DNA of 64,000 bases from Polytrichum commune (Eukaryota; Streptophyta; Polytrichopsida; Polytrichales; Polytrichaceae). Position 1 is the stretch's first letter, and each line of letters starts with the position of its first letter. Made by a program: the position numbers and the translations under genes. The DNA lies in assembly GCA_950295325.1 (NCBI GenBank), contig OX485804.1, forward strand, positions 19,654,001 through 19,718,000. The letters run 5' to 3'. Positions 45,973-57,039 of the stretch are shown here, piece by piece. The notes under the pieces are model-generated. The model was not told the DNA's origin and ran no database searches. It worked only from the letters and a program-made list of their open reading frames with translations.

Positions 45973-48150
45973 CTCGAGCAAAAAATGAAGGAGGACATGG
46001 CGAAGGCGGCAGAGGAGAATGCCAAGAAAATGTTCGCAATTCAGGAGGAGCTGAGGCAGTCCAACGAGAAGACGGACGCCATCCTCGCCATGCTCCAGCG
46101 TATGCAGAGCTTCTCGGCGCCCCCCCAGCCGGCCTACCCCTTCCCTGGAGGATACCCCTCCCAATCCCCTCCACCAGGCATGTTCACCGGAGGGCCTTCC
46201 CGCCAGCAGGCGCCCCACCCTACGCCTGTTGGCACCCCTCCACCCCCAGAGGTTCCCTCGACCACCTCCCACGATGCTGTGGCTGCGGCCATCCAGGAGG
46301 ACGAGGATTTACGAACGCGCGTTCGTGAATCTTCAGGTCCTCCAGTCCTCACCCCTCCCCCTTCAAGGGTAGGACTGCCATCATACACCGATGCGTCGTC
46401 TTTCACCGTCGTCCCCAGGGTAGTAGACAGACATGGCGATGACTCTGCGCGACACACTGACATGGTCATTGTGGAGGACACGCAGGGGAGCCCCAATGAC
46501 GCACCAGGGGTGCAAGGGATGGACGTGGAAGAAACCCATGCGGCGTGGATGGAGGATGTCAGGATGGACGCGCTCGACCTGGGCGCCGAGGAAGAAAACG
46601 CGCTGCGCATCCAGGCGACACAGGCATCTCAACCGGAGCGTGAGGCAGAGGCCATGGAGACAGAGGCGGCTGCAGCTGTGGAGGTTACGAACGCGCGTTC
46701 GTTAATCGTTGAGGATGGACCTGCTGCTCGGTCCAGCGCCGCTGCCCCTCCCCCCGATGACGAGGTAACTCTCCTCTGAGAATACCATTTTTTTACGAAC
46801 GCGCGTTCGTAACCTCTCTAACATCGCGATGTTTTTCTCTTCATCGACATCCAGTGGCCTTGCGAGAGCCCTCTTCAGCGGTCCCCCTTAGGGTCGAACA
46901 GTTTTGTAGGACACGGCATTATTTTGCCTTAGGAAAATGTGATAGACTATCACGTGAGAAATGTAAATATTCAACGGATTAATATATGAGCCTATGTTAT
47001 CTGCATCGCGTTGCTTCAAATTCTCTGCCCTCAACCCCTTCTCGTATATTGTATATGTTGATGCGATTATGTTCATTCTTGCATACCCACCTCATTCGCG
47101 AACGCTCGTTCGTGAAAGGGTGCGACCCACTGTCCACCTCATTCGCGAACGACCGCTCGTAAATGTACGTGTAGCCGCGCTTACGAACGAGCGCTCGTAA
47201 ATGATGCGCACCGCCCCCGCAACCTTCATTCACGAACGCTCGTTCGCAAGTGTGCCCTTGAGCACATTTTCCTTGCACTCTCCTCACTTCCTCGTCTTTC
47301 CCCATAATGCACCGTCTTCATTTTCTACGCAAAATTTCATTATTGGATCATAGAATTAAACTAGTCGAGTTGTTCATCACAGGACCCCCTGGAGATAGGT
47401 CGCAACCCCTCGACCAGTGGACCTCCCACCCGGCACAAACCTTTCATCGTTTTTGACCTCAACGGGGTGTTGTGTCACACCCAACACATCCCAAGGGTCC
47501 CCACGCGTCCCTTTCGTCACCCCGACGAAAGGGACTACGACGGCGAGCTCGACACCCTCATTAACCGCAAGGCTGTCCGCGCCCGTCCCGGCTTGCGTGA
47601 CTTCCTTCGCGAGGTGGTCGAGTTCGCTCACGTCATTGTGTGGAGCTCCATGGTCATGGAGAACACGGAGCCCATCGTCCACTTCTTGTTCCGCGATCTC
47701 CCGAGCCCGTGCCTCGTCCTCGGCCAAGAGGACTACGACGAGCTGCTCGACGAGAAAGGTCAACCGGTGCCCAAGTTTGGCGGTCGGGGCGGAGGACAAC
47801 AGTTCCTCAAGGTCCTCCGCTCGAGACTCTGGCGAGGCGTCCCCCGTCTGCAAGGGACGCCGCACGGGTGGTGGCCGACTCCAGAGAACACCGTCCTCAT
47901 CGACGACAGCCCCACCAAGAGCGTCTTGAACCCCCCGGGAAACGTCATCTTCCCGGACACTTGGACCGGCGATAGGCAAGACACATTTTTGGTCGATAGG
48001 CTAGCCCCCTACCTTAGAAGGCTCGTGCTCCACGCCGGTAGCATCCCATTTTTTGTTAGGTCCAACCCCTTCGGCAATGCGGCACTTAGCCCCCGCGATA
48101 ATGTATTCAAGAGCATCATGAGGCTCGCCAAACTCAATAAATTGATTTGA
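45973..48150 (+). CDS. Inner-element gene, exons 3b-4: coiled coil and HAD/FCP1-like phosphatase domain
   Basis: After the second CCAAG the frame of exon 3 continues to 46764, with a charged coiled coil (EDMAKAAEENAKKMFAIQEE) and then a Pro-rich and acidic region. A donor (GAG|GTAACT) and the acceptor at 47381-47382 join it in phase 0 to 47383-48150. Exon 4 is a HAD phosphatase of the plant FCP1/NIF-like type: FIVFDLNGVLCHT (motif 1, about residue 1377), HVIVWSSM (motif 2), NTVLIDDSPTKSVLNPP (motif 3) and a conserved NPFG near the end. The motif-1 Dx[DN] pair is DLN, as in many plant members. The whole model has 1,608 codons in one frame. An alternative ending is a stop at 46779 if the intron is not spliced; the HAD part could then be a separate gene lacking its own start. 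Confidence 0.6.
46308..47250. repeat. Dispersed inner-element palindromes in exon 3b and intron 3
   Basis: Copies at 46308-46329 and 46685-46703 lie inside open reading frame, in two different frames (read as LRTRVRE and VTNARSL). Further copies in the intron are at 46792-46812, 47094-47116, 47142-47163, about 47180-47202 and about 47228-47250. These are often GC-rich variants (TTCGCGAACG.., ..GCTCGTAAAT), unlike the upstream arrays. Confidence 0.85.
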
Positions 48151-48261
48151 AATGCCTCCTTGTCTTTGCTTGTATCATGTGGTTCACATTTACTAATGCT
48201 TGCTTCGTTTTTGGATGTCTTTTGTTGTTGTGATTGTTGTTGTTCTTGTTCTTGCCCATAG

Positions 48262-49262
48262 TCTGCCCCCATATGCGACGCCCCTGTGGTCGACGTCCCT
48301 TCCCGTCCCCTCTCGCCCCCTGCCTCCCCTTCCCGCGACGTCACGGACTTCCAAATGCCATCCCTCTACCAGTTCTCGGCGGTGGACGCGGCCTCGGCCG
48401 TGGATTACTCCCGCGACATCGGCATTGACGACGGCGTCGTCAACAGCCCGCCCCCCGCACTTGTCGCCCACGCCTACGCCCCGTCGCCCTCCCCCCTCTC
48501 CAAGGAGAAACGGACGCTCGTTCGTTTGGGGCACCTCTCGCCCTCTAAGGACGACGCCGTCGCTCGTCGCGGGCCAAGCCGCCGGCGTCTCCGCATGGAA
48601 GGCCCCCGTTGCCACACCTCCCCCGCCGATTCCGTTCCTCCCCCCGCAACGTCCTCCGCCATCGTGAGCCCTCCACGCCTCGACTCCCCCCCACCACTCA
48701 CCAATACAATAGTTCCATCGGCTCCGGATGCTACCGTCGACGCCCCCCTCGTTCCCACCGTTCCCCGCATGGACGTCCCCAAAGCCAAGGTGCCCTCCTC
48801 AACCCTAAACCCCTTTCCCGCTTTTGCTTCCCTTGTCTTCCGTTTGCGTGCCGTTCTCTTTACGAGCGCCCATCCCAAACCGCCCTCATTATTTTCCCCA
48901 CTCCATTCCTATTCTTATCTTCCTATGACGTTGTTTCGCAGGTGCCTACCCGCTCGCTTGGTGCCCGGCCCTCCTCCACGTCCTCCTTGGATAGGCACGC
49001 CCTCAAGGCCGCATCTTCCGAGTCCGATCGTTGTCTGGCCCTCCGGAGAAGCGCAAGACGTTCCCTTTCGCAAACACCCTCGTATTCTACTTATAATACC
49101 ACCTCTTACAATTCGGGAGCGCGTCCTGAAACATGCAAGAACGACACATATTCCTGTCCAGGCAACACACAAGGATGCAGTCGTGGGCCTGAGATTTTTA
49201 GAGCCATGGAGGCCGCCAAAAAAAAGGACTTAGCCGCAAAAAAAAATAGTGGGTCGCACTAG
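48262..49262 (+). CDS. Pro/Ser-rich coding region of unknown function
   Basis: Two exons, 48262-48789 and 48942-49262 (stop), both phase 0 with AG acceptors and a GTGCCC donor. The first has no start codon, so it depends on an upstream exon, perhaps an alternative splice from the HAD exon. The product is Pro-, Ser- and Arg-rich (SPPASPSRDVTDF, ARRGPSRRRLRME) without a recognised domain. It is more GC-rich than its surroundings, as are the HAD exon and exon 3b. A palindrome variant, ACGGACGCTCGTTCGT, is embedded in frame near 48511. The right TIR of the inner element follows about 390 bp after the stop. Confidence 0.4.
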
Positions 49263-49621
49263 TGTGACGTCTAGAAGCATACTAGTGGGACGGACTCCCT
49301 AAATGGGCTTAGGTGTAGAACATATTTAAGTGCTTACTTTCTATGCTATTCCAAGTTACTCAAGACATTGATGGTATTTCCATTATAATTGTATTTCAAT
49401 CCCAATTAATTCATTCAACTTCCATTCATTCTTCGCATCTTCCTTTCCATTCATAACGAGTTGTCATTTCATACGCAACTATTCTCATGTATGCCTCACA
49501 TTTTTGTTCACTTCCATGCCTTTATGTATAATAATAGTAGCATACCATTATACATATGGGATTTTTAGTCGTCATTACTGATCCAATTTTGAAATGTGCA
49601 TCCTTATATAGTCTCATAATC

Positions 49622-49654
49622 AACAAAAAGTCTCCAAATACCGAATATAGTGTT
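49622..49654 (-). repeat. Right TIR of the inner element
   Basis: Reads AACACTATATTCG on the minus strand from 49654 and matches 22431-22463. Outside it is the TSD AGAT (49655-49658). The stretch 49263-49621 holds no gene that I can see. Confidence 0.85.
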
Positions 49655-49741
49655 AGATGAGGAAATTGGAGGTGAGTTAGCAAAATCGAGAAGAAATCAC
49701 GAAGGACAAATCGAAGGAGAAGAGAAGATGAAGAGGAGCAC

Positions 49742-51129
49742 CTCATCAAAGAAGGCGTCGGTATTCTCGGAGTTGGCAACGGCCACATACTTCTCGAAGC
49801 TCTTGGAGCGAATGGACTTTCTGGCCTTCTCCTCAGCAAGTGTCATGGCCCCCCAAACACCGAGAGCGGTCCTCTGATCGGCCGGAGTCTCATCCTTGTA
49901 AGCTCTAGCTGCAGCGTCGGAGGCGGCGGAGATCTCTCTCTGGTTGCAAGCAAAGGTAAGCCAACGAAGAAGATGGAAATTGAAAGGAGAGAAATCAAAG
50001 TGTGGGGAAGTGATTACCTTGTAGAGAAAGGAGACGAAGACGTCGATGGTCAAGGGGTACCAAGTGTTGTGCTTCCTCTTGGCATTGATACAAGCCAAGT
50101 AGTCCTCCTTGGAAATGAGGTCCTTGAAGTCCTCCAACTCCAAGGTCCCAAAGTAGCGGATGCAGTGAAGCTTGGAGGGGAGGCTGGACTTGACGTGGTC
50201 GTTCTTGATAGACCTACAAAAAATTGAAGAAGACAAGATGAGAAGACACTCACAAACAAAGAATGAAGTAGCAAAGAATAGAGAGAGACATACCGATTCA
50301 CGTCGTTCATGGCATTCATGAGAACGCCACTATGCTTCCACGAATCCAAGGCAATACAATAGGGAGAGATATGCCACGCCTCTTCCGTAGGATGGAACCT
50401 GTTCATGTGGCGCCACCAAGCGGTCAACCGGTGGTTCCCCTCCCACACGTAGAACATCTTGCCCACAAAGTAGACAAGATCGGGGTCGGCGGCCATCCGT
50501 GCATCGAATCTTTCACTCTCAAGCTTCCACAACGGACTCTAGGTGGACGAGATGTCCTCCGTGACCTCCAAGATGTCGTCCTTGTTGTTGTAGATGGAAA
50601 CATAGAGAACACGGTCACCATCTCGGTACCCCGTAACGAATTCGTTCTCCAACCTCTGGACATCCAACTCGTTGATGGGCCGAACGAGTGGCAAATCCCG
50701 CAAGCAGCAGAAGGGGATGCAAAGTCGAGACTTCTCAAGAGGCTGAATGCGGAGGCGATTGATGACTGCCGTCAAATCTTGTTTCTGCTTCACTCAAAGA
50801 TTGACCTCACTCTCCTCGGGGTTAGCCGACTTGGGAGGTTCCTCGGGAAGTCTAGAGGGAGTCTACAAACATCCGATTCAATTTAGTACACACGAGAATA
50901 ACTCAACCACCGACTCTAAAGGAGGGCAGGTGCAAGAACGGAAGACATAAGTGTCTAAATCAACTACCTCCTGCATGTCGGTGTTCACCCGGTCAACTTG
51001 CTCGAGTTGTTCTGGAACAACCTCCTCAATATCCTCCAGCTCTTCGACGTTGTTCAAGTCCACAGCATCCTCCGCTTGCTCCTCCTCCACAGAGGGCTCC
51101 AAGACCACAAGATCATCGGAGAGATCCAT
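49742..51129 (-). pseudogene. 5' part of the outer element's ParB-like/methyltransferase-like gene (exons 1-4)
   Basis: Minus-strand exons 50968-51129 (ATG at 51129), 50294-50862, 50018-50213 and 49742-49939, with consistent phases (0, 2, 0, 0). Exon 1 is acidic (VEELEDIEEVVPEQLEQ). Exon 2 carries a ParB-like region: LVRPINELDVQRLENEF with GDRVLYVSIYNN, then YVWEGNHRLTAWWRHM, comparable to the 'G-x-H-R-x-x-A' signature of ParB/sulfiredoxin-fold domains. Exons 3-4 look helical (KDETPADQRTALGVWGAMT). Two in-frame stops interrupt exon 2, TGA at 50794-50796 and TAG at 50539-50541, with homologous-looking sequence in the same frame around both. The next exon is at 22424, across the inner element. 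ParB-like plus N4/N6 methylase fusions are known in phage and prophage modification genes; finding one here is unexpected. Confidence 0.65.
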
Positions 51130-51231
51130 TCCCTCCAACTCCTACATAGAGAGAAACAAATGGCATTAACAAAATGAAAGACTAATGAGATGAAGCAGCA
51201 AAGAAACTGTGAAAATTTGACCATATCTCTT

Positions 51232-51953
51232 AATCCCACGGATCCGTGGGATTGGAGCAAACTGTCCACGAAGCCGCAACCGAGGTGCCTGACAAGTGAA
51301 AATCTGCCGGGTGGGGGGCGTCCTCCCTCACTAACTAAACTTCAATTGGTCACCCCTTACCTCCATTTCTCAGATGACTTGATCACAAGTGGTGTGTAAA
51401 ACACCTTTTCTTTATTGATTTTCACTTTCTAAAGAGCATTTACAAATGCTTTGCTCATACATAGAGTTCGTTTTTTGCATCCCTATCTTTAATACTACTA
51501 TTACATCAGTCCCTTCAACTGTGTAAACACTTGTCAATCCCACGGATCCGTGGGATTGATGAATGTTAGCTCCGATGTAAAAATTTATGCACATGCATCA
51601 ATCCCACGGATCCGTGAAATTGGTGAATGTCGGTATCGTTGCTCAACTGCGTAAACACTTGCCAATCCCAAGGATCCGTGGGATTGATGAATGTCGGCAT
51701 CGTTGCTCAACTGCGCAAACACTTGCCAATCCCACGGATCCATGGGATTGATGAATGTTAGCTCCGATGTAAAAATGTATGCACATGCATCAATCCCACG
51801 GATCCGTGGGATTGGTGAATGTCGGCATCGTTGCTCAACTGCGTAAACATTTGCCAATCCCACGGATCCGTGGGATTGATGAATGTTAGCTCCGATGTAA
51901 AAATGTATGCACATGCATCAATCCCAAAGATCCGTGGGATTGATGAATATCGG
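51232..51953. repeat. Outer-element palindrome array, first half
   Basis: Eight copies of ATCCCACGGATCCGTGGGAT (plus A..T outside) at about 51232, 51538, 51599, 51663, 51727, 51791, 51857 and 51919. From 51.54 kb the spacing is about 64 bp. Alternating spacers (GATGAATGTTAGCTCCGATG and GTGAATGTCGGCATCGTTGC) give a unit of about 128 bp with two palindromes. A few copies have single changes in one arm. It lies just upstream of the ParB/methyltransferase-like gene start (51129). Open frames through it are repeat artefacts. Confidence 0.95.
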
Positions 51954-54900
51954 TGTGGTACTTTTGGGCCACCCCCTTTCGAAGAAGTCTAAAAGTATCA
52001 CACAAGCCCTTCGGTGAAGGTGGCCTGCATTTGCAGGCGCCCAAGCCGAACCCGGATGATAGGTGTATAACGTGAGTAGTTAGATTTTTAAGGGAGATTA
52101 AATATGCGTCGTAGTACCTCCGGAGGTTGGGCCTTAGTTTTTTACTAGTGTGGCTTTAAACTCCACTAACCAATTTCATATCTAGTTCTAACTTTAACCT
52201 ACAACCTATTCTACGCGCAGACGCACCAGCCTTGAAACCAAGGCAATCCTAATTTGTGAATTGGCATGGTTCTGATACATCCAACCGGATGTGACTCATA
52301 CCACCCTAACTCAACGAACGGAATAACGACAATTTGATGGACCATTCAATTCTTCCTATTTCTTTATTTAGTTCTATTTAGTTTTCTAAGTGGGAAAACT
52401 TGGCCTAAGTCCCACCCTTCACACAAATTCCTTCTTAATTACTTACTTTTGTTTGCACGTCCTAACTCACTACATTAACATATTAGGCATCACCCCTTAC
52501 CTGGTTGGTGCACCCCTTACCTCGGAACCTTCTAAGGCCTCGTGCAGGTCCTTTGAAGGTCGAGTAACATCTCAAACCCTTCGGACATCAATGGTTCGAA
52601 GGGTGGTGTCACTCTACCGAGTTAAGTTTCCGATTCGGGTCTCTTGCCAACAAGGGTTTACGATTTATTTTGTATGTTTTGATTATTAAATGTGTTTACA
52701 CTGGATAGACCACGAAATGCAACTCAATGGGACCAAGGTGACGGGTAACCTGTACGTTCAACCTGTTGCGCAATCTTCATAAATTGGGGCCATTACTCCC
52801 AATCTATGGGGCCAACAACATAATAGTGGATTCGCAGGTCATTAACCCCACCTTTCCACCAACAACATTCAGAGTGGTCGTGTCGGTGATTAATCCGACT
52901 TACCACACACGAAACTTGCTAATAAATGAAGCTACTACCACAAAACATACCAAGGGCCCCGAAAACAATGGAGTTGGATATTCCTTTGGCGGTCAAGTGG
53001 TCAAGCCACTTGACCTTACGAAATAGGTGAGTGGGTTTATAGATGCGTACCTTAGCTGCGCTCCCTCCAACCTTAAATGGAAGGCTAGCGTTAGTAAATT
53101 TACCTCAATTCTCCTCGGTTGATTTGGGCTCGATGTAGGCCGAGCCGCTACCTCCTTCCTTGCTCCATTTCCCGAGCGTCGATCTTGCCTCCTTCTTTGT
53201 AACTAGTTTGGTAGTAAGCGCACCTTAGTTAACAATTAAAATATAAAATATTTATTCTGCATTGTAATTTAATCCTAAGCATAATATTTATACTTAGTGC
53301 ACCTAATTATCTTTCCAATGATCTAAAAATCACTTAAATCGGATAAGAATTGCAAAAGTTATGAGGGTTGGAAGTGTGAGGTCGATTCAACCGACCCTTC
53401 CAACCCACCTATCTACCTTCTAACTTCAAAAATTCATAGCACATTCCTTACTACTTGGATCTAGGCTTTCCTTATACCATTGGACAGCTATGAACAAGCT
53501 CTAACTAGAAAAATTATGACATCAGCAGGTTAAGCTAATAAAAATTCAGCAGACTCCTTGTAACACAACAGTCAATTAAAAAGGCTTAAACTATGTATCT
53601 CGCCTTCAACAATTCATATCTAATTCAAATCTTATTCAAATCAAACGTTCTATATGACCCTGGAGAGATATTAAAAATATGTATTTGATAAAAATATGTG
53701 ATTAGAAAGGTAAGCCGAAGTGAACCCAGCAGATCCTCTGTAATGAAGCAGTCAACCAAAAGTTCTCAAACTATGTGTCCCATCTTGCACAATTCATATC
53801 TAATTCAAATCATGCTCAAATCAAATGTTCTAAGCCATTTTGGAAAGCTACACAAAAGTTATACTTGGGAAAAATATAACTTCTTGGAATTAAAATTCCT
53901 ATTGGGCTCGCAGGTCTGATCCAGCAGCCGCTACCCACAAGACCACCTAGTTTTTTCTACTCCATCTTTGGAAATCCATAACTAATTGTCATCTTAACCA
54001 AATTACAAATGGGAAATAGCTATGGATAGCTATATGAAATCTCTCTAAGAGAAAAATGATAAGTATCTTGTTCTAGCTTCTGAACTAAGCTTTCAGGACA
54101 TTGGCAGATGAGGTCTACAATGCCTCCACTCAAAACTCTACCATCCAACCTACCTCTACAAAAGAAGGAATAATTTTGTTGGTGTGTTAATAAACACACA
54201 TTCTAACTAGGAGAGAGAGTAGAGGAGGTTCTCAAGCCTTTCTTTTAGGCCATTGAGAATGCATGCTAAAGGATTTTTTCCTAACTACATTGAAGCAGGG
54301 CTTCGCCCAAGCATTAGAAGAAGAGAGAGACCTACAAGGTGGAAGGAGGGATTTTTAAACCCTCTCACAAAAGGGTCGGACCCCTCCTCCACCGGATCCA
54401 TTTTTCAAACCCTTTCCCGAAATTTTGGCTCGGGGGTTTTTCCCGGTTGAGGTTGTCACCCTCTCGCCGAGGTGGCTCCGACGGGGAACCTAGAAATCTT
54501 TCTAATTTTTCCGCCATCGAGTTGGCAAGGGGACAAGTGGGCAAGTAACCCCCTTGCTCTCTTTCTTTTTTGTCTTCAAAAGTCTTCAAGCCGATTTTGT
54601 TTTCTTACGTAAAACACCTCCAATAGTCTTGTCTGCCTCACCCTAACTAATAAACTAACATTTGCTTAGCTAGCATTTACTAACATTTGCTTAATAGCTA
54701 GCATTTACTAATATTTGCTTAATAGCTAGCATCTACTAATATTTGCTTAGCTAGCATCTACTAACATTTGCTTAATAGCTAGCATCTACTAATATTTGCT
54801 TAGCTAGTTGCTTTTACTAGCTAGCATATTTTTTCTACTTTGGTATCTTCTAGCACTACTTAGTTTCATTTTGACCTTCCTTCTTCTAGGCTAAATGCTA

Positions 54901-55004
54901 AATGAACTAATTTTCCCTAAATTCCCTATCAATTCTAACTTTTAATGCTAACATTCTAACTAAAAGTGATCCCGCAGAGTGGTGGACCACTCAAAGGGTT
55001 CACA
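51954..55004 (-). mobile_element. Family-B LTR-like element, copy B1 (3,051 bp)
   Basis: On the minus strand it starts TGTGAACCC at 55004 and ends GTACCACA at 51954; TSD is ATCGG (51949-51953, 55005-55009). No protein domain. Internal features: GCTAGC-rich direct repeats (54650-54820), two or three diverged blocks of about 180 bp (53550-53850), and a primer-binding-like TGGTGCGTCTGCGCG (52214-52228, minus strand). TG..CA ends with a 5-bp TSD fit a solo LTR or a small non-autonomous LTR element. It splits the palindrome array in two. Confidence 0.85.
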
Positions 55005-55561
55005 ATCGGCATAGTTGTTCAACTGCGTAAACACTTGCCAATCCCACGGATCCGTGGGATTGATGAATGTTAGCTCCGATGTAAAAATGTAAACACTTGC
55101 ATCAATCCCACGGATCCGTGGAATTGGTGAATGTCGGCATCGTTGCTCAACTGCGTAAACACTTGCCAATCCCACGGATCCGTGGGATTGATGAATGTTA
55201 GCTCCGATGTAAAAATGTATGCACATGCATCAATCCCACGGATCCGTGGGATTGGTGAATGTCGGCATCGTTGCTCAACTGCGTAAACACTTGCCAATCC
55301 CACGGATCCGTTGGATTGATGAATGTTAGCTCTGATGTAAAAATGTAAACACTTGCCAATCCCACGGATCCGTTGGATTGATGAATGTTAGCTCCGATGT
55401 AAAAATGTATGCACATGCATCAATCCCACAGATCCGTGGGATTGATGAATGTCGGTATCGTTGCTTGATGTGTTAGGAAAAAATTAATCTGACGAATCGG
55501 GAGTAAATTGTTGTTCCCAACAAGAAATACATTATCCAATCCCACGGATCTGTGGGATTGG
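55005..55561. repeat. Outer-element palindrome array, second half
   Basis: Same palindrome and spacers as 51232-51953, with about eight copies at about 55038, 55102, 55167, 55231, 55296, 55360, 55424 and 55538. It was continuous with the first half before B1 inserted. Confidence 0.95.
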
Positions 55562-55594
55562 TGAATTTCTCAACTCTATCAAAAGCCGGGGAAT

Positions 55595-56474
55595 TTAGCT
55601 GAATGCAGTTTCATGTTCAGTCAGCAATGAGAAGTCTAGATGCAAATGGAATGATTGCCTTACTTGTGAATCATCGAGTGTCCCCGATCGAGTCTTTTTG
55701 CGTTGCTCCCTCGAGGCCTCTTTGTTTGGCGTTCTTGCTTCCATCAGATGTCCCGCGCCTCCCCGCATAGCTGGTGTAATACAATTTGTGCGCTTCTCTT
55801 CTCCCTCTAAAGCTATCACTTCGTGATCTGGAGATTCTATATCATCCGTATCTCTATAGATATGTCCGCTATCAGGGCTATCTTCTTGCTAATGAATCAC
55901 AAACATATCTCGCGTTAGTTCAAACTACTACAATGATTAGGGTTTCAACAGAAGCTTAAGCCTCCAAGGAAAAACCACTTACATCGTCCGCGGGAGGATC
56001 ACTTGTCTGCTGAGGTGAATCCATCTTACTAGCATCACTCGCTCTGCTACTCGATTCCTTCTCTTGTTCGCTCTCGTCCATCGCTGTTGCAACTGAGGTC
56101 CCGTGAATCTTGCCCACGTCCTCAGTTTCTGCTATCGACTCTAGGTGTAACGACCGTATTTTACACCTCCCTCTCCAAGTTCCTCCCTGATCCTCTTCCG
56201 CTTCGTCGCTCAAATTCGATGGAGTTCCACGACCCTCAATGCTCGGGGTGTCCTTCTTCAGATCCCTCGCAGGGCGCCTCTTCTGCTTCGAGTTGCTGAA
56301 GTTCGTCCTGCCCCTCCTCTTCCTAGGCTTCCGTGACGGCTCCGCTGAAGAGACTGCTGTGTGCCCTGTTTCCTTCATGTATGCGTCTCGATGCCCCACC
56401 AATGCCCGAACTTCTCTGCTCCTACACAAATTCTCATGCACACTAGCTACTCTCACGAGATGCTCCTCCCGGAA
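55595..56474 (-). CDS. Basic, Ser-rich protein of unknown function (5' exon not found)
   Basis: Exons 55983-56474 and 55595-55888 on the minus strand are joined in phase 0 across a 94-bp intron (GTAAGT donor). The first begins at an acceptor (GATTAG) and lacks a start codon, so an upstream exon is missing from the model. The product (at least 261 aa) has a strong nuclear-localisation-like stretch (RKPRKRRGRTNF, KQKRRPARDLKK) and is rich in Ser, Glu and Asp. No domain recognised. It lies between the outer palindrome array and the divergent SWIM gene. Confidence 0.45.
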
Positions 56475-57039
56475 CTAATCGTACGTTCATGTCTCCCAAG
56501 TTAGTCCTCCGTATCCCTTTCCTTTGTATTTAATTTCTATCAAGCTATGTCATCGAATTATATTCCCGCGTTTAATAAAACGCGGTATCCGAGATTAGAT
56601 CACTGACAACACTGACATCAGTTACTAATCTATTTCGAATTTGTCGATATATTTACGCATCTCTTCTGACAATGACGGCCTCCACAAATTTTCAAATTTA
56701 TTATTTTTCCATAAAAGGTACATACACCTTTAGGGTTTAACTTCATCATTTCGGCATAGCATATATTAGGTTATCAAAAATGAGTTATTTTTTAGTGTGT
56801 TGGAAAATTAGTCTATACTGACATGTATCATATTTGGTGGTCATAAAGTAATGACTATTACTGGAGTATATTCTAATCCTACATGAAACAGGTTGTCTAG
56901 AATTGACATGAATAAATATTGACTATTAATTGATCTAATAGGTTGTCATATATTTGGGTATTGGTGTCTACCCAAGGTGTATATAATACCCAATTATTGG
57001 TACCCTTTCCTTCATGTCATCTCATCATATTTTTCTCCA
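56475..57039. promoter_or_regulatory. Divergent intergenic region of the outer element
   Basis: 565 bp of AT-rich DNA between the minus-strand basic-protein gene and the plus-strand SWIM gene. It should hold both promoters and perhaps the missing first exon of the former. No repeat seen. Confidence 0.35.

Larger units (their letters stand above)
22431..49654. mobile_element. 27.2-kb TIR transposon ('inner element') nested in an intron of the outer element
   Basis: TIRs begin AACACTATATTCG at both ends and stay similar for about 30 bp, including a shared GGAGACTTTT. TSD is AGAT (22427-22430, 49655-49658). Removing the element restores an intron of about 95 bp with a pyrimidine-rich 3' end between exons 4 and 5 of the outer gene, which supports both boundaries. 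Own genes: a DUF7869/DDE-like putative transposase (-, 22950-25965), a ParB/methyltransferase/HAD gene (+, 31572-48150) and a Pro/Ser-rich coding region (+, 48262-49262). Own repeat: about 35 palindromes of type TTACGAACGNNCGTTCGTAA, all between 26.28 and 48.53 kb. Gypsy C (10.87 kb) is inserted in it, so the original was about 16.3 kb. Superfamily not recognised. Confidence 0.75.

Noticed and set aside
51412-55416. Short open frames with repeated 'SHGSVGL' and 'MCIHFYIGAN' sequences
   Set aside because: Translations of the outer palindrome array; no start context or domain.
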